A stretch of DNA of 64,000 nucleotides from Centrapalus pauciflorus (Eukaryota > Streptophyta > Magnoliopsida > Asterales > Asteraceae). The position numbers and the translations under genes are program-made. How positions within the stretch are numbered: position 1 is the first letter of the stretch; the number at the start of each line of letters is the position of its first letter. The notes under the pieces were generated by a model. It worked only from the letters and a program-made list of their open reading frames with translations. It ran no database searches and was not told the DNA's origin. Of the stretch, positions 50,315-60,370 are shown one piece after another. Location: NCBI GenBank assembly GCA_020465985.1, contig JAANYP010000760.1, forward strand, positions 310,001-374,000. The letters are read 5' to 3'.

Positions 50315-50560
50315 TTCTTTGTCTATATATAGTGAGAGTCCTCAATACCCCAAATTAACTCTAACATTCCTAATCTCCATCTATAAGAGGTCTGTTGTTC
50401 GGTCTTAAAACCACTAAGGGGCTTCGGTCTAAAATCTTTAATCTCCATCTATCAGAGGTCTGCTGTTCGGTCTTAAACACTAAGGCTTTGGGTGAGGAAG
50501 ACTCTCACAACCTTATTCGTTCGTCATCAGGTTTCCGTATAAAAAAGACGATATCGATAG
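50315..50560 (+). other. Leader-like region with a 70-bp direct repeat
   Basis: TATATATAG at 50324-50332 looks like a TATA box. Downstream, AATCTCCATCTAT(A/C)AGAGG followed by TCTG(T/C)TGTTCGG occurs at about 50372 and 50441, 69-70 bp apart. A possible exon-like segment of a lost gene or retroelement leader. No protein was recognised. Confidence 0.35.
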
Positions 50561-51067
50561 ATTCACGTATTATTTTTTTTTATGGTTTATCTTAATGATT
50601 TAGCAACATGGTTGATTCGGGATTATTATCAAGTATTCTAACAAATTTTATACGTAAATCGAAGTTATTATCATTAATTAGTATTTTATAATAATGTTTA
50701 ACAACATGACTTATAAAATATTCAAAAATATTGTTGCATTTCTTGGGAGCAAAAAAAAAAAGGTATATTATACTTATGTGTGTTTGTATATATATATATT
50801 ATGATTCAGTATAAGAGAAACTTAATTGATACATTACCTTAGAATAAAAAAAAATAATAATAAACTCACCCCCTTTTAGTCTTTTACCACAAATATGTAC
50901 AAGAAGACTATTTCTCAACCACACACTCTAAAGTAACCTAAAAAAAAGGTAACATTTCTTGCTAACAAATACGAAAAAAAAGTGAAAACATAGCAAATTA
51001 GATCGAGAAGAGAAGAATTGAAGCAAGAGATCGAAGCATATTCATCTGGTGGTCGACGTTGTGTAGA
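50561..51067 (+). promoter_or_regulatory. Upstream region of the first small-protein gene
   Basis: AT-rich, with a TATATATATATT stretch at 50788-50799 that could serve as TATA box about 270 bp before the start codon. A purine-rich leader (51000-51040, GAAGAGAAGAATTGAAGC) precedes the ATG. No other signal stands out. Confidence 0.35.
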
Positions 51068-51400
51068 ATGGCCTCCGGGGTAGCTGCCGGAGATGGGTTT
51101 TTCCGAGCTGGTGGTTTCGAAGGATGTATCACGTCTGGAGATATGGAGATCACAAGACGACCTTATCATCGTAATTGTAATTGTGCCCTTCATAAGATGC
51201 GTGGGAAGTGTACGCACGTCTCCTCAATAACCAACGTTTCTTACCCTTTGAGACGAGTTTGGAGTGAAGGCTCGTTGGCACTAATCGTACCTACGACTAA
51301 TTCTTCACCTTCTTCCTCTCCAATTGCAGGACCCGTGCCCGAAATCTCACGTGGCGTGAGGTCGCTTTTCGATTCAAGTGTCGAAAATATTCATTTCTAA
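51068..51400 (+). CDS. Small plant protein of unknown function, CxCALH/SYPLRRxWSEG family (copy 1)
   Basis: A single-exon frame of 110 codons; the start is the ATG at 51068 (MASGVAAGDGFF). I do not know its function. It has no signal peptide or membrane span. Residues 31-42 read RPYHRNCNCALH, followed by C48-x-H50 and then SYPLRRVWSEGS at 58-69; the tail is Ser/Pro-rich. The C37-x-C39-x2-H42 and C48-x-H50 pattern could bind a metal ion, which is inference only. The gene at 57102 encodes the same blocks in the same order, so the two are paralogues on the same strand 5.7 kb apart. I recall similar uncharacterised proteins from other plants. The codon use and GC content stand out from the AT-rich surroundings, which supports a real gene. 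Confidence 0.85.
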   Translation: MASGVAAGDGFFRAGGFEGCITSGDMEITRRPYHRNCNCALHKMRGKCTHVSSITNVSYPLRRVWSEGSLALIVPTTNSSPSSSPIAGPVPEISRGVRSLFDSSVENIHF

Positions 51401-51690
51401 TATTTTCCAATTCAAGAATATTGTTTTCTTTACAAATTTAATTTTTTCTTTTTGGTTCTTAACTTCTTATATATAATTAACCCTTTTTCTTTGGGGTGTT
51501 GTGTTAGAATAATTTGCTTTGTTAGTGCCATTTCATACACATGGTCTACCAAATTCTTGAAATATATATATCTATGTATGTTCTTTCTGAACTACACATA
51601 TATGTAAAATCAATTTATTTATGATATTTAAACTGTTAAATAAATGTATATTAACTTCAAAAATTATTGTTTATAATGTTATGAAGCAAA
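51401..51690. other. 3' flank of the first small-protein gene
   Basis: AT-rich, presumed 3' UTR and spacer. No repeat recognised. Confidence 0.4.
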
Positions 51691-52160
51691 TAGGGTGTTA
51701 AACGCGAGCCGAGCCGAGCCTGAGCCCGTTTAAGCTCAAGCTCGGCTCGTTTAAAAGTACTAGACTCGAGCTCGAGCTCGGCTCGTTTCGAGCTCTCTGT
51801 ATGTAAATCTCGAGCTCAGCTTGTGAATAGTTTTCCTAGCTCGGGCTCTGCACGTTTATTATATATTTTAATTTTTTAATTAAGATTAATATAATCTTTT
51901 ATATACTATATATAAATTTTTTATTTTTATTTATTTAATCTATATATTATATATTTATTAATTTAAAAATATATTTATATATTGACTCGTTTAAGATCGT
52001 TTAGGCTCGCAAGCTAGACATGTGAAGCTCGGGCTCGGGCTCGAGCTCGTTTATTTGAGCTCGAATTGAGGCTCGAGCTCGTTGAACTCGAGTTTTTTTC
52101 GAGCTTTTAACGAGTCGAGTTCGAGTAGCTCATGAGTATCTCGGCTCATTTACACTCCTA
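51691..52160. mobile_element. GAGCTC-rich MITE-like element
   Basis: Left end TAGGGTGTTAAACGCGAGCC, right end CTCGGCTCATTTACACTCCTA, with GAGCTCGAGCTCGG motifs in both arms and an AT-rich core. The core is nearly the same as that of 55702-56111 (AATCTTTTATATA, ATTTTTATTTRTTTA), so these two are recent relatives. Confidence 0.7.
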
Positions 52161-52759
52161 TGGAGCATATATATTAGTTAATTAATTCTTACCGATAGCA
52201 AAATATGAAATGACAAAGAAAGATTGCATAAGTTCAATATTTGACAATAAATATATCGTAAATTTATTAAACCGAAAAAGAATGAAATTCTATTTTTTTT
52301 TTTAAAAGAATATGAATTTAGTTTTTTAGGTTCTTTTAAAAAAGGTTAATCACTTCAAGTTTTATCTTCTTAATTGACCATCAATACTTTTTATTGTCAA
52401 AAGTAAATTTAATTTTTTTTTCTTTTTCACGTTACTATTATTATCATGTTTTGAATTTTATATATTTTTTTGACCATCTGTCAAGTGTCCAACTACATAA
52501 TTAATAACAGTTTGTATGTTCCAAATTAATCATATTAAATTTATAGTTGTTTACAATAATACGACTGTCAAATGTGACTTTATAATTACTATAGGTGTTT
52601 CAACTTTGAGACCTGCCTTTTAAAAAATAATAATAATAAATAATACAAACTTTGCTTACAATGATATTATTCTTTCATTTTTATAATATATATAATAAAA
52701 AAGAATACAAATTGTCACGTGTTGTTTATACCAACATAAAAACTAAATAAACTAAACAT
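52161..52759. other. AT-rich intergenic, nothing recognised
   Basis: Poly(T) and poly(A) runs only. Confidence 0.4.
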
Positions 52760-52767
52760 AACAATTT

Positions 52768-52939
52768 TTTTTTTGAACCGCAAACTATCATACTCCTACT
52801 CCTAAACTACTCTTTAAACCTCAAGACTTATTTTCTCCACCTAAATTTCAACTTGACTCCGTCGGAACTCAAACCCGTGACCTCTCACTTACAAATCCAT
52901 CATCTTACCAAATGGGCTAAACCCCAATTAGTTGAACAG
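52768..52939 (-). mobile_element. tRNA-derived SINE
   Basis: Read on the minus strand: a box A (TTTAGCCCATTTGGTAAG) near the 5' end, a box B (GGTCACGGGTTTGAGTTCC), a body of about 110 bp, and an A-run at the 3' end (poly(T) in plus, up to 52774). AACAATTT lies at both sides (52760-52767 and 52940-52947). Confidence 0.75.
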
Positions 52940-52947
52940 AACAATTT

Positions 52948-53717
52948 AACTGTGGAAAGAGTCTACCATAGTTATTTGGCATTAATATACTGTGCAATGT
53001 ACATCTTGAATAACATATATAAATTTCCAAATGTTATTGATGTTCTATGACTCTATGAGTACTATAACAAATTTTTCTATCAATTAATTTTTTATTATTT
53101 TTCTACATCTTTTTGTTTTTCTACCCTTGAACTTTCTATATTTACACTATATCATTTCCACATCCTTTTTCTCATTATAATCATTTTCTTTTGATTATGT
53201 ATAGTGTTAATTTACTAAAATATGAATAGCTAAAAGAATAGAGTGACCATCTTTGAATATCTAATATCAAGTGGCGCCTCACTATAAGAATCAAGCTTTG
53301 CTAACGTTCGGCTAAGTCTTGAACCTTCGCGTTTAGTACTAATAAGTACTAGTAAATAGAGTGCTATTACAAGAGAGAGGGAAGTCATGAATACTTCAAT
53401 CGCTTAACATGGATGTTTTTATTTAGACATCTTGTTTGGGCTACTGGATTTATGTTTTGGAAAACTATAACTGAAATCCTTTTTATCTGGCCCCTGATTA
53501 ATCCCAACCTGGATTAATTTGTCTTTCTTGTATATGTTAAGTGTGGACCACTCAATCCGGAAGTAAAAATTTTGTACATTTTAGTAATGCAAACAATCCT
53601 TTTTTTTGGAGCTGATGCTCTTTTTTTTGTTGGTTCATAGTCTAGTAGACACTTTTGTGAAAGCTTAAAGATCTGAGCTCTCCGATCTATGATGAAGAGT
53701 TCCTGTAGATAGGATCA
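52948..53717. other. Intergenic, nothing recognised
   Basis: No coding signal. The last 100 bp before 53718 may already belong to the inserted plastid DNA. Confidence 0.35.
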
Positions 53718-53726
53718 TATTTCTTT

Positions 53727-53758
<32 letters not shown>

Positions 53759-53791
53759 CGTGTCACCGATTCAAATCTGGTTCTCGACACA
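53718..53791 (+). pseudogene. trnF-GAA: Degenerate plastid trnF-GAA (nuclear plastid DNA)
   Basis: CTCAGTTGGTAGAGCAGAGG, then ACTGAAAATCCTCGTGTCACC and TTCAAATCTGGTTC follow the plastid tRNA-Phe from D arm to T arm, with the GAA anticodon in the loop. The 5' acceptor strand is lost and the 3' acceptor strand has changed (CTCGACA in place of CCTGGCA). So it cannot form a normal acceptor stem. The following CATGATTAATTTGTATGA also has a plastid look, so a short piece of plastid DNA is probably inserted here (about 53690-53920). Confidence 0.8.
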
Positions 53792-54188
53792 TGATTAATT
53801 TGTATGAGTCTATTCTACCGATTAATTGATATGAATACATATTCATTACGAGTCTAGATAATAGTACATATTATCCATCTGGGTCTTTAGAGATATACCC
53901 CATCTATTTATCTATTTGATATGATATTTGAATTTTCAAACTTTTATTTATTAAAAATTATATTCTGCAAATACAATTTGTATTATTAGATCTCTTTTTT
54001 TCTTTCTTTTTAAATAGTAATAACATTTTAATTTATTGTATGTTTAAGTTAATAATCTTTAGTTTACTTATGATGTTCTCTTTTAAATTTTGGTTTTTAA
54101 TTTTGATTTTTTCATAAAAAATATATTATTTTTATCCTGTCGTAAAGCACATGAAAAATCTACTTATAAACTAAAGACAAATGTAAAA
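53792..54188. other. Possible plastid-derived flank, then AT-rich spacer
   Basis: Up to about 53920 the text (CATCTGGGTCTTTAGAGATATACCCC) may be plastid intergenic DNA; from there on it is simple AT-rich spacer. Confidence 0.3.
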
Positions 54189-54743
54189 AGGTTAAAGCCG
54201 TAGAATAGCTGTGTACTTTTTAAAATGTATCGATATGGTACGTCTACTATTTTAATTATTCATATTACACGTATACTTTCTGAATCGTTCAAATTTGATA
54301 CGTGTAATACATTTTTTCATATCAATATGATATCTTTGGTAACCGAATAATAGGCTATACCCGTTAAGAGTGAAATTTCTCTTTTTATTAATGTTCAAAT
54401 TTCCATAATTGAAGTATCAAACACACTCTCTCGTCCTTGTGATAACCTGGTAGGAGAAATCACACAGCACAGCCAACTTCAAATACCTACAGACCTCTGT
54501 AGAAATCTCCAAAGACGATCTCCACCGTCCAGATTGAAGAACTATGTGTTGCGAAGCTTCTCCTCAAATTTCACACAGATCCAGCGATGAACAAGTTCGT
54601 ACCGACGATTCTCCCACAACTGCGCAAAGCTAGACGAAATAACCAGTCATAAAAAGTAAATGTATCATATTAACAATATAAAAAGTACACGTACTATATC
54701 GATACACCTTAAAAAGTATACTGCTATTGTACGACTTTAGCCC
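54189..54743. mobile_element. 555-bp MULE with a GC-richer, captured-looking core
   Basis: The left end AGGTTAAAGCCGTAGAATAG is mirrored by the right end (CTATTGTACGACTTTAGCCC), with long arms sharing GTACTTTTTAA and TGTATCGATAT. AATGTAAAA (9 bp) flanks both (54180-54188 and 54744-54752). The core at 54420-54640 is clearly less AT-rich than the arms and could be captured host DNA, but no protein was recognised. Confidence 0.88.
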
Positions 54744-54752
54744 AATGTAAAA

Positions 54753-55420
54753 GGAATAGTATTGTACAAGGAATTTGGTTATAATTAAAAAAATCCAAAA
54801 ATATGGATACAAACTTTCACAATTGAAAGTTGAAACACAAGAGAGAGAGTGAGAGAGCATTTTAGGTAAAGTTAGGTGTGAGAATGCCAAATTATAACAA
54901 ATTTTGTGGCATTTATACAAATTCAAGATCTTCTTTATGGTTTACGTACATGTATATTTTTACTTGTTAGACTTTCCCCAACAACTTTCTTCAATTAACA
55001 TACCCATATTTACAAACATATACATATACATATAAGTATACAGGGCCGGTCTAATGATTTTCAAGTCCCGAGATAAAATTTTAAAAAAGACCCTCAAAAT
55101 ATATGACGAAGATGAAGTTGATGATAAACTCATTTTGGAAAAAAGGTTGAGCCACAAAATGTATGAGAGAAAATAAAAGAGAAGAATATATAGATTTGAA
55201 AAAGAAATAAAATGGGGAGCTTTTAATTATATAGGATATGGGGATTTAACAAATTAAATATTTAATTAGGCCAATTTAAAAAGTCGACAATTTCACATGT
55301 GTATATTAAACTAAATTAATTGTTTAATTACTCATCTGTTATCAGATTCTGGTTTAATAATATATAGTACAAATATTCATCATGTCTTATTTATAATAGC
55401 TATTATCCATTTTATATAAT
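54753..55420. other. Intergenic with a hAT-like terminal fragment
   Basis: CAGGGCCGGTCTAATG at 55041 has the look of a hAT end like those at 28387 and 28717, but no partner end or duplication was found. GA-rich run at 54839-54856. Confidence 0.35.
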
Positions 55421-55650
55421 TAGACGTGTAAGTGAATCGAGATACTTATCGAACTCGGCCCGTTTGAAGCTCAATTTATACGATGCCGCACATTACCTAT
55501 TGAGGTCGATCATAAGCCTTATATAAAATATAAATATATTGTTTTAATTAACAAATGCATAATATATAAATTAAATTAAACGATATAAACTCGAGTATAA
55601 TATTTTTAATTAAATGGAATCGAGCTATGCCCAACTCATTTACACCCCAA
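55421..55650. mobile_element. Short GAGCTC-family MITE-like element
   Basis: Left TAGACGTGTAAGTGAATCGAG, right CCAACTCATTTACACCCCAA, with CTCGGCCCGTTTGAAGCTC in the left arm. A shortened, older member of the family. Confidence 0.5.
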
Positions 55651-55701
55651 CATATAATATAAAATGAAAATACTCTATCAAATACTTGTTTTGCCATCAA
55701 C

Positions 55702-56111
55702 TAGGGGGTAAACACTGCAAGCACGTTTAAGTTCGAGCTCAGCTCGTTTAAAAGTACTAGGCTCGAACTCGAGCTTGGCTCGTTTTGAACTCTGTATGTA
55801 AAGCTCGAGCTCGGGCTCGGTTCGTTTATTATATATTTTAATTTTTTAATTAATATTTATATAATCTTTTATATATTATGTATAACTTTTTATTTTTATT
55901 TGTTTAGTCTATTTATTATATATTTATTAATTTTTAAAAAATATTTATATGTAGGCTCGTTTAGGCTCGCGATCTCGATATGTGAAGCTCGAGCTCGTTT
56001 ATAAAATGAGCTTGAATTGAGGCTCGAGCTCGGCTCGAGCTCGTTTAACTCGAGCTTTTAATGAGTCGAGCTCGAATAGCTCACGAGTAGCTCGGCTCAT
56101 TTACACCCCTA
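55702..56111. mobile_element. GAGCTC-rich MITE-like element
   Basis: Left TAGGGGGTAAACACTGC, right CTCGGCTCATTTACACCCCTA. Arms full of GAGCTCG motifs. TA at both outer edges. Confidence 0.7.
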
Positions 56112-57101
56112 GTCATCATCATAATTTCGATATTTGGTAGAAATTAAGAATTTAAAAGTGACAATTCATTTAGCTATAGAGTGTGTAGTGGGCTCGAAAT
56201 AGAGCATTGGTTACTTGTGGTCAAACAAAAGCATTCACTTAAACTTACACAGCCAAACACAAATATTAGAAAGTTTTGAGGGGCATAATATATAATATTT
56301 CACTATGTGATCCGTACAGAGTCACGCCATAATCATACTGCTAGTCCTATATGCTCATTATCACATGCATACACGCCACAAGAAAACTCAGATGTTATTT
56401 GTTTTTTAAAAGATTAAATTATGAAATTATTTTTATGTCTACAGTTAGAACAAAATATATTTTCACGTGAAGATATAAGTGATCTAAAAAAGCTTATTGC
56501 GAAAAACAAATAAGGACCAAACGTAAATAGGTATAATACTTATACTTTATTAAATATAAAACTTCTTGCACTAAAAAGAATATTTATACGTAAAAACATT
56601 AATGATCTAATAACATCTCCAATCATGCAAATCCTTAATTAAAGATTTGTTTACATTTCTATATAATATGTTACAAAAGATAGAAATAAAATACAACTCA
56701 TGAAGTCAATGCTTACATAAAATAAAGTTTAAAAATGATATAAGGGACTAAACTACAAAAACGTAAAAAAATATGTTGATTTTTTTCATATTAAAACCTA
56801 TTTTAATACAACAGATGTTAATAAATTAATTAATAGTATTGGTATATATCACATTACTTTCCAATTTGTTTCTTTAATTTTGTTAGTGGGTTGTCTAAGT
56901 AAAACCTTAAAACAAAGATGATAAATCTCTTGTGGTCAAAACAAGTCGATCTCCTCAGTCAACACACGTAATATATACATATATACATATATATATATAC
57001 ATACATATATATACATATACATATATATATATCCACAGATGCATATATCATCTCATTTTGTGATTCACTATATTTCTTGTTGAGAGAGTTAGCTATTATA
57101 T
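56112..57101 (+). promoter_or_regulatory. Upstream region of the second small-protein gene
   Basis: AT-rich. At 56700-56812 there is a right-end fragment of the GAAAAAACCAACATG MULE family. At 56970-57033 runs of TATATACATATA occur that may include the TATA box. GTTGAGAGAGTTAGC precedes the ATG as a short leader. Confidence 0.4.
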
Positions 57102-57428
57102 ATGGCTACCGGAGCAGGCGGTGAAGGGATATTTCAAGGAGTATACGGCGGGTGCATATCGTTCGATGATGCGGGAGTTCAATGGAGGCCCTACCACCGC
57201 AACTGCAGCTGCGCCCTTCATAAATCAAATGATACTACTGATCAAACAGCTAATTGCTCTCACATGGCTAAAGTGTCGTATCCGATCAGGCGATCTTGGA
57301 GTGAAGGTTCCGGCCATGATGGCTATCAAGTCGTCCTCGCCTTGTCGGTTTTCAATTCTTCATCCGGCCATGATATATACCAGCTCCGGATTCACAGCCA
57401 GCAACGTAACTCATCATATCATTATTAA
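57102..57428 (+). CDS. Small plant protein of unknown function, CxCALH/SYPIRRxWSEG family (copy 2)
   Basis: A single-exon frame of 108 codons from the ATG at 57102 (MATGAGGEGIF). Function unknown. Residues 29-40 read RPYHRNCSCALH, then C52-x-H54, then SYPIRRSWSEGS at 59-70. The order and spacing match copy 1 at 51068, except that the stretch between CALH and C-x-H is 6 residues longer. The putative metal pattern is C35-x-C37-x2-H40 and C52-x-H54. The tail after WSEGS diverges and includes an insertion (GHDGYQ) before a VLALS-like stretch. No signal peptide or membrane span. The shared blocks under a diverged tail argue that both genes are under selection and not chance frames. An overlapping frame at 57121-57432 is a shadow. 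Confidence 0.85.
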   Translation: MATGAGGEGIFQGVYGGCISFDDAGVQWRPYHRNCSCALHKSNDTTDQTANCSHMAKVSYPIRRSWSEGSGHDGYQVVLALSVFNSSSGHDIYQLRIHSQQRNSSYHY

Positions 57429-57756
57429 TTAATATTACATCGATCACTTTAATTTCAATCTTTAGTTTTTGTTTCATATATTATACTTATGTAATTATGT
57501 ATGATCAAACCAATGGGTTTGTTTGGATTTTGTATACGTGAATAAATCAATCCTTTTCCTCTCCAAATTCCATCTTGGTACGGTTTAGGAGTCATGTGAT
57601 CAATATTCTTTAATTTTTAAATAAAAGTTCATTGCATGTTATTATATATTAGTCAAAATTATTAAAGTAAGTTGTTATAATTTTACTTCAAATCTGACAC
57701 TCCCTAATTTTATATGTTTTCTGCGCGCGTATCAGTCATAGTTATATATGTATGTA
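57429..57756. other. 3' flank of the second small-protein gene
   Basis: Presumed 3' UTR, then AT-rich spacer up to the large MULE. No other feature. Confidence 0.4.
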
Positions 57757-57765
57757 TACTTTTTT

Positions 57766-58470
57766 GGAACAATTTCATATATACCCCTCCAAAACTTCAT
57801 AATATCATATATACCCAACCTAAAATTTTAATATCATATATATCCCTCCTAAACATCATTATATCATATATACCCAATTTTAATTATTAATATCATATAT
57901 ATCCCTCTTAAACATCATTAACATCATATATACCCAAATTCATTAATTTTATTATTTTTAATACATTTAAAACTCATAGTTAATATTGCTTATTAATTAA
58001 TCACCATTATACCCTTACTCATTTATTCTTTCAACTAAACTTCAAAATATCATATTTATCCAACTTAAATTAAAATATCATATCCATTTTAATAATTCTA
58101 TATACTTTATTTTTGTAAACTTTACTAAATAAATTCTTCAAACTAAAACAAATTAACATTAAAAATAAAAATAAAAAAGTTGTATTATGTTTTTGCTCGT
58201 TTGTAATTAAATCGTATCGTCTTATTATATTTTCTTATCTGTTTTTTCTAATAATCTATATACAATTAATTGATTACATATTATATTCTTTTTTTTTATT
58301 TTCGAACTTTATAGTTGCATCGCTTTTTGTTTTTTTTAATTTAGTATATATATATTTTTTGTTTTCTACTACATTAGTAACTGGTTTTTTTTCAAGTTTG
58401 CATTCGTTTTATAACTATTGTTTATTTAGTTTACTTTATGTTTAATTTTTATATTTAGTCTAGAATCTGA

Positions 58471-58526
<56 letters not shown>

Positions 58527-59260
58527 CTTATCGTTAACACAAAATATACACAACTACTTACATCGGATAACAAGTTATAACTCGTATACTAGATTAAATA
58601 TAAAAATGTAAAAAAAAGTACGCTAGCGAACTTGAAAAAAATTTAAAACTAATGTATTAGAAAACAAAAAATATATAAGAAATAAAAAAAACAAAATGCG
58701 ATACAACTATAAATTTCTAAAAGAAAAAGAAAAGAAAGAACATAATATGTAACCAGTTAATTGTATGTAGATTACTATAGAAAAAAAACAAATAATAAAA
58801 TATAATAAAATGATACGATTTGATTACAAACGAGCAAAAACATTACACAATTTTTTTTATTTTTAGTGTTAATTTGTTTTAGTTTAAATAATTTATTTAG
58901 TAAAGTTTACAAAAATAAATTATATAAAATTATTAAAAGAGATATGATATTTTAATTTAAGTTGGATAAATATGATATTTTGAAGTTTAGTTGAAAGAAG
59001 AAATGAGTAAGGGTATAATGGACATTAATTGATAAGTAATATTAATTATGAGTTTTAAATGTTTTAAAAAATAATTAAATAAATGAATTTGGGTATATAT
59101 GATATTAATGATGTTTAAAAGGGATATATTTGATATTAATAATTAAAATTGGGTATATATGATATTATGATGTTTAGAAGGGATGTATATGATATTAAAA
59201 TTTTAGGTTGGGTATATATGATATTTTGAAGTTTTGGAAGGGTATATATGAAATTCTCCC
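57766..59260. mobile_element. 1.5-kb near-palindromic MULE (fold-back)
   Basis: Left GGAACAATTTCATATATACCC, right GGGTATATATGAAATTCTCCC. TACTTTTTT (9 bp) flanks both (57757-57765 and 59261-59269). The arms are inverted copies over roughly 650-700 bp each (for example GTTTTTGCTCGTTTGTAAT at 58190 and its mirror near 58830), meeting at a (TA)n tract. The outer arms repeat CATATATACCC/ATATCATATA words. No ORF. A transcript would fold into one long hairpin. Confidence 0.92.
58475..58524. repeat. (TA)n microsatellite at the palindrome centre
   Basis: About 25 TA units at the turning point of the inverted arms. Confidence 0.95.
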
Positions 59261-59269
59261 TACTTTTTT

Positions 59270-59883
59270 TTATCGGTTAGTTTCTTAATTTGTTTGTGAG
59301 AATGGTTCTCTCGTTACATTTAATGACACATGTTTTTACTTACACAAAAAAGTGTCATTATATCATAATTTTAGAATTACTTATGAAAAAATATGTATAA
59401 AACAATATTTTACCCATACTTTTTTAAAGAAGTAACACAAAAGTTTTGTCACTAAAATACTTGATACCTATACCCACATATATTTATAGTCACTATATAT
59501 ATATATATATACCAACTCCACTTTTACCCACTTATTTTGTTGTATATGAAAAAAATCTATAGTGACACTTTTTTGACTTTTAATTACATTTTTCGTGTGT
59601 TATTAAATGACATTTTGTTTATAATGTGTTGTTTATTTCTTTTGTAAAATATGTCAATGGAAAAACAAACTAATTTTAGTTTAAAATCTTTCATAACCCT
59701 TTATGTTTATATAATTGCTTTATTTATATATTCCATCTATATATATTATTAACTTCAGTAGTGATCATATTTAGTTACAGATTTAAGAACATGTTACCTG
59801 CATATAATAGTTTGGTTGGTCAATTGGATATGTTTTAAAATTTGTCCAACACTTGTTTTTGGCTAATATTTCATTTTATAAAA
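59270..59883. other. AT-rich intergenic, nothing recognised
   Basis: No coding or repeat signal beyond a short TA run at 59489-59512. Confidence 0.4.
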
Positions 59884-60361
59884 GGGTTAATTAGGTCAAA
59901 AGGTAACATATTAATTGTTACAGTTTTTTCAATTTAGGTAATACTAAATTTTTTTCTAATTAAGGTAATATACTTTTCAAATCAAGTCAATCAAGGTAAC
60001 CTTATCAGACTGAAAAGGTAAAAATTACTGACGTGACAGTTTCTTTTTCCAGTCAGTATTTCTTTTATAGAAATGACAGTTTAATTGTTATATGATGTTA
60101 CTATTTTCTGCAATTTAAAAATACCTTTTCATATTGTTATTTTGAGCAAATTTAAATATAATTATGCAATATTAGAAATTAAAAAAAACTGATGACTGGA
60201 TACAGAAATTGTCATGTCAGTAATTTTTACCTCTTAATCTGATACGGTTACCTTGATTGACTTGATTTGGAAAGTATGTTACCTCAAATAGAAAAAATTT
60301 TAGTATGTTACCCAATTTGAAAAAACAGTAACAATAGATTACCTTTAGAAGTAATTAACCC
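59884..60361. mobile_element. 478-bp MULE-type MITE
   Basis: Left GGGTTAATTAGGTCAAAAGG, right ACCTTTAGAAGTAATTAACCC, with arms of about 180 bp sharing GGTAATATACTTT, CAAGTCAATCAAGGTAACC and AATTACTGACGTGACAG. TTTATAAAA (9 bp) flanks both sides (59875-59883 and 60362-60370). Confidence 0.9.
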
Positions 60362-60370
60362 TTTATAAAA

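Noticed and set aside
53718..53791. Functional nuclear tRNA-Phe
   Set aside because: The acceptor stem does not pair and the sequence follows the plastid gene, so it is a fossil.
57121..57432. 103-codon frame starting MKGYFKEYT
   Set aside because: Overlaps the small-protein gene in another frame. The paralogue at 51068 supports only the 57102 frame.
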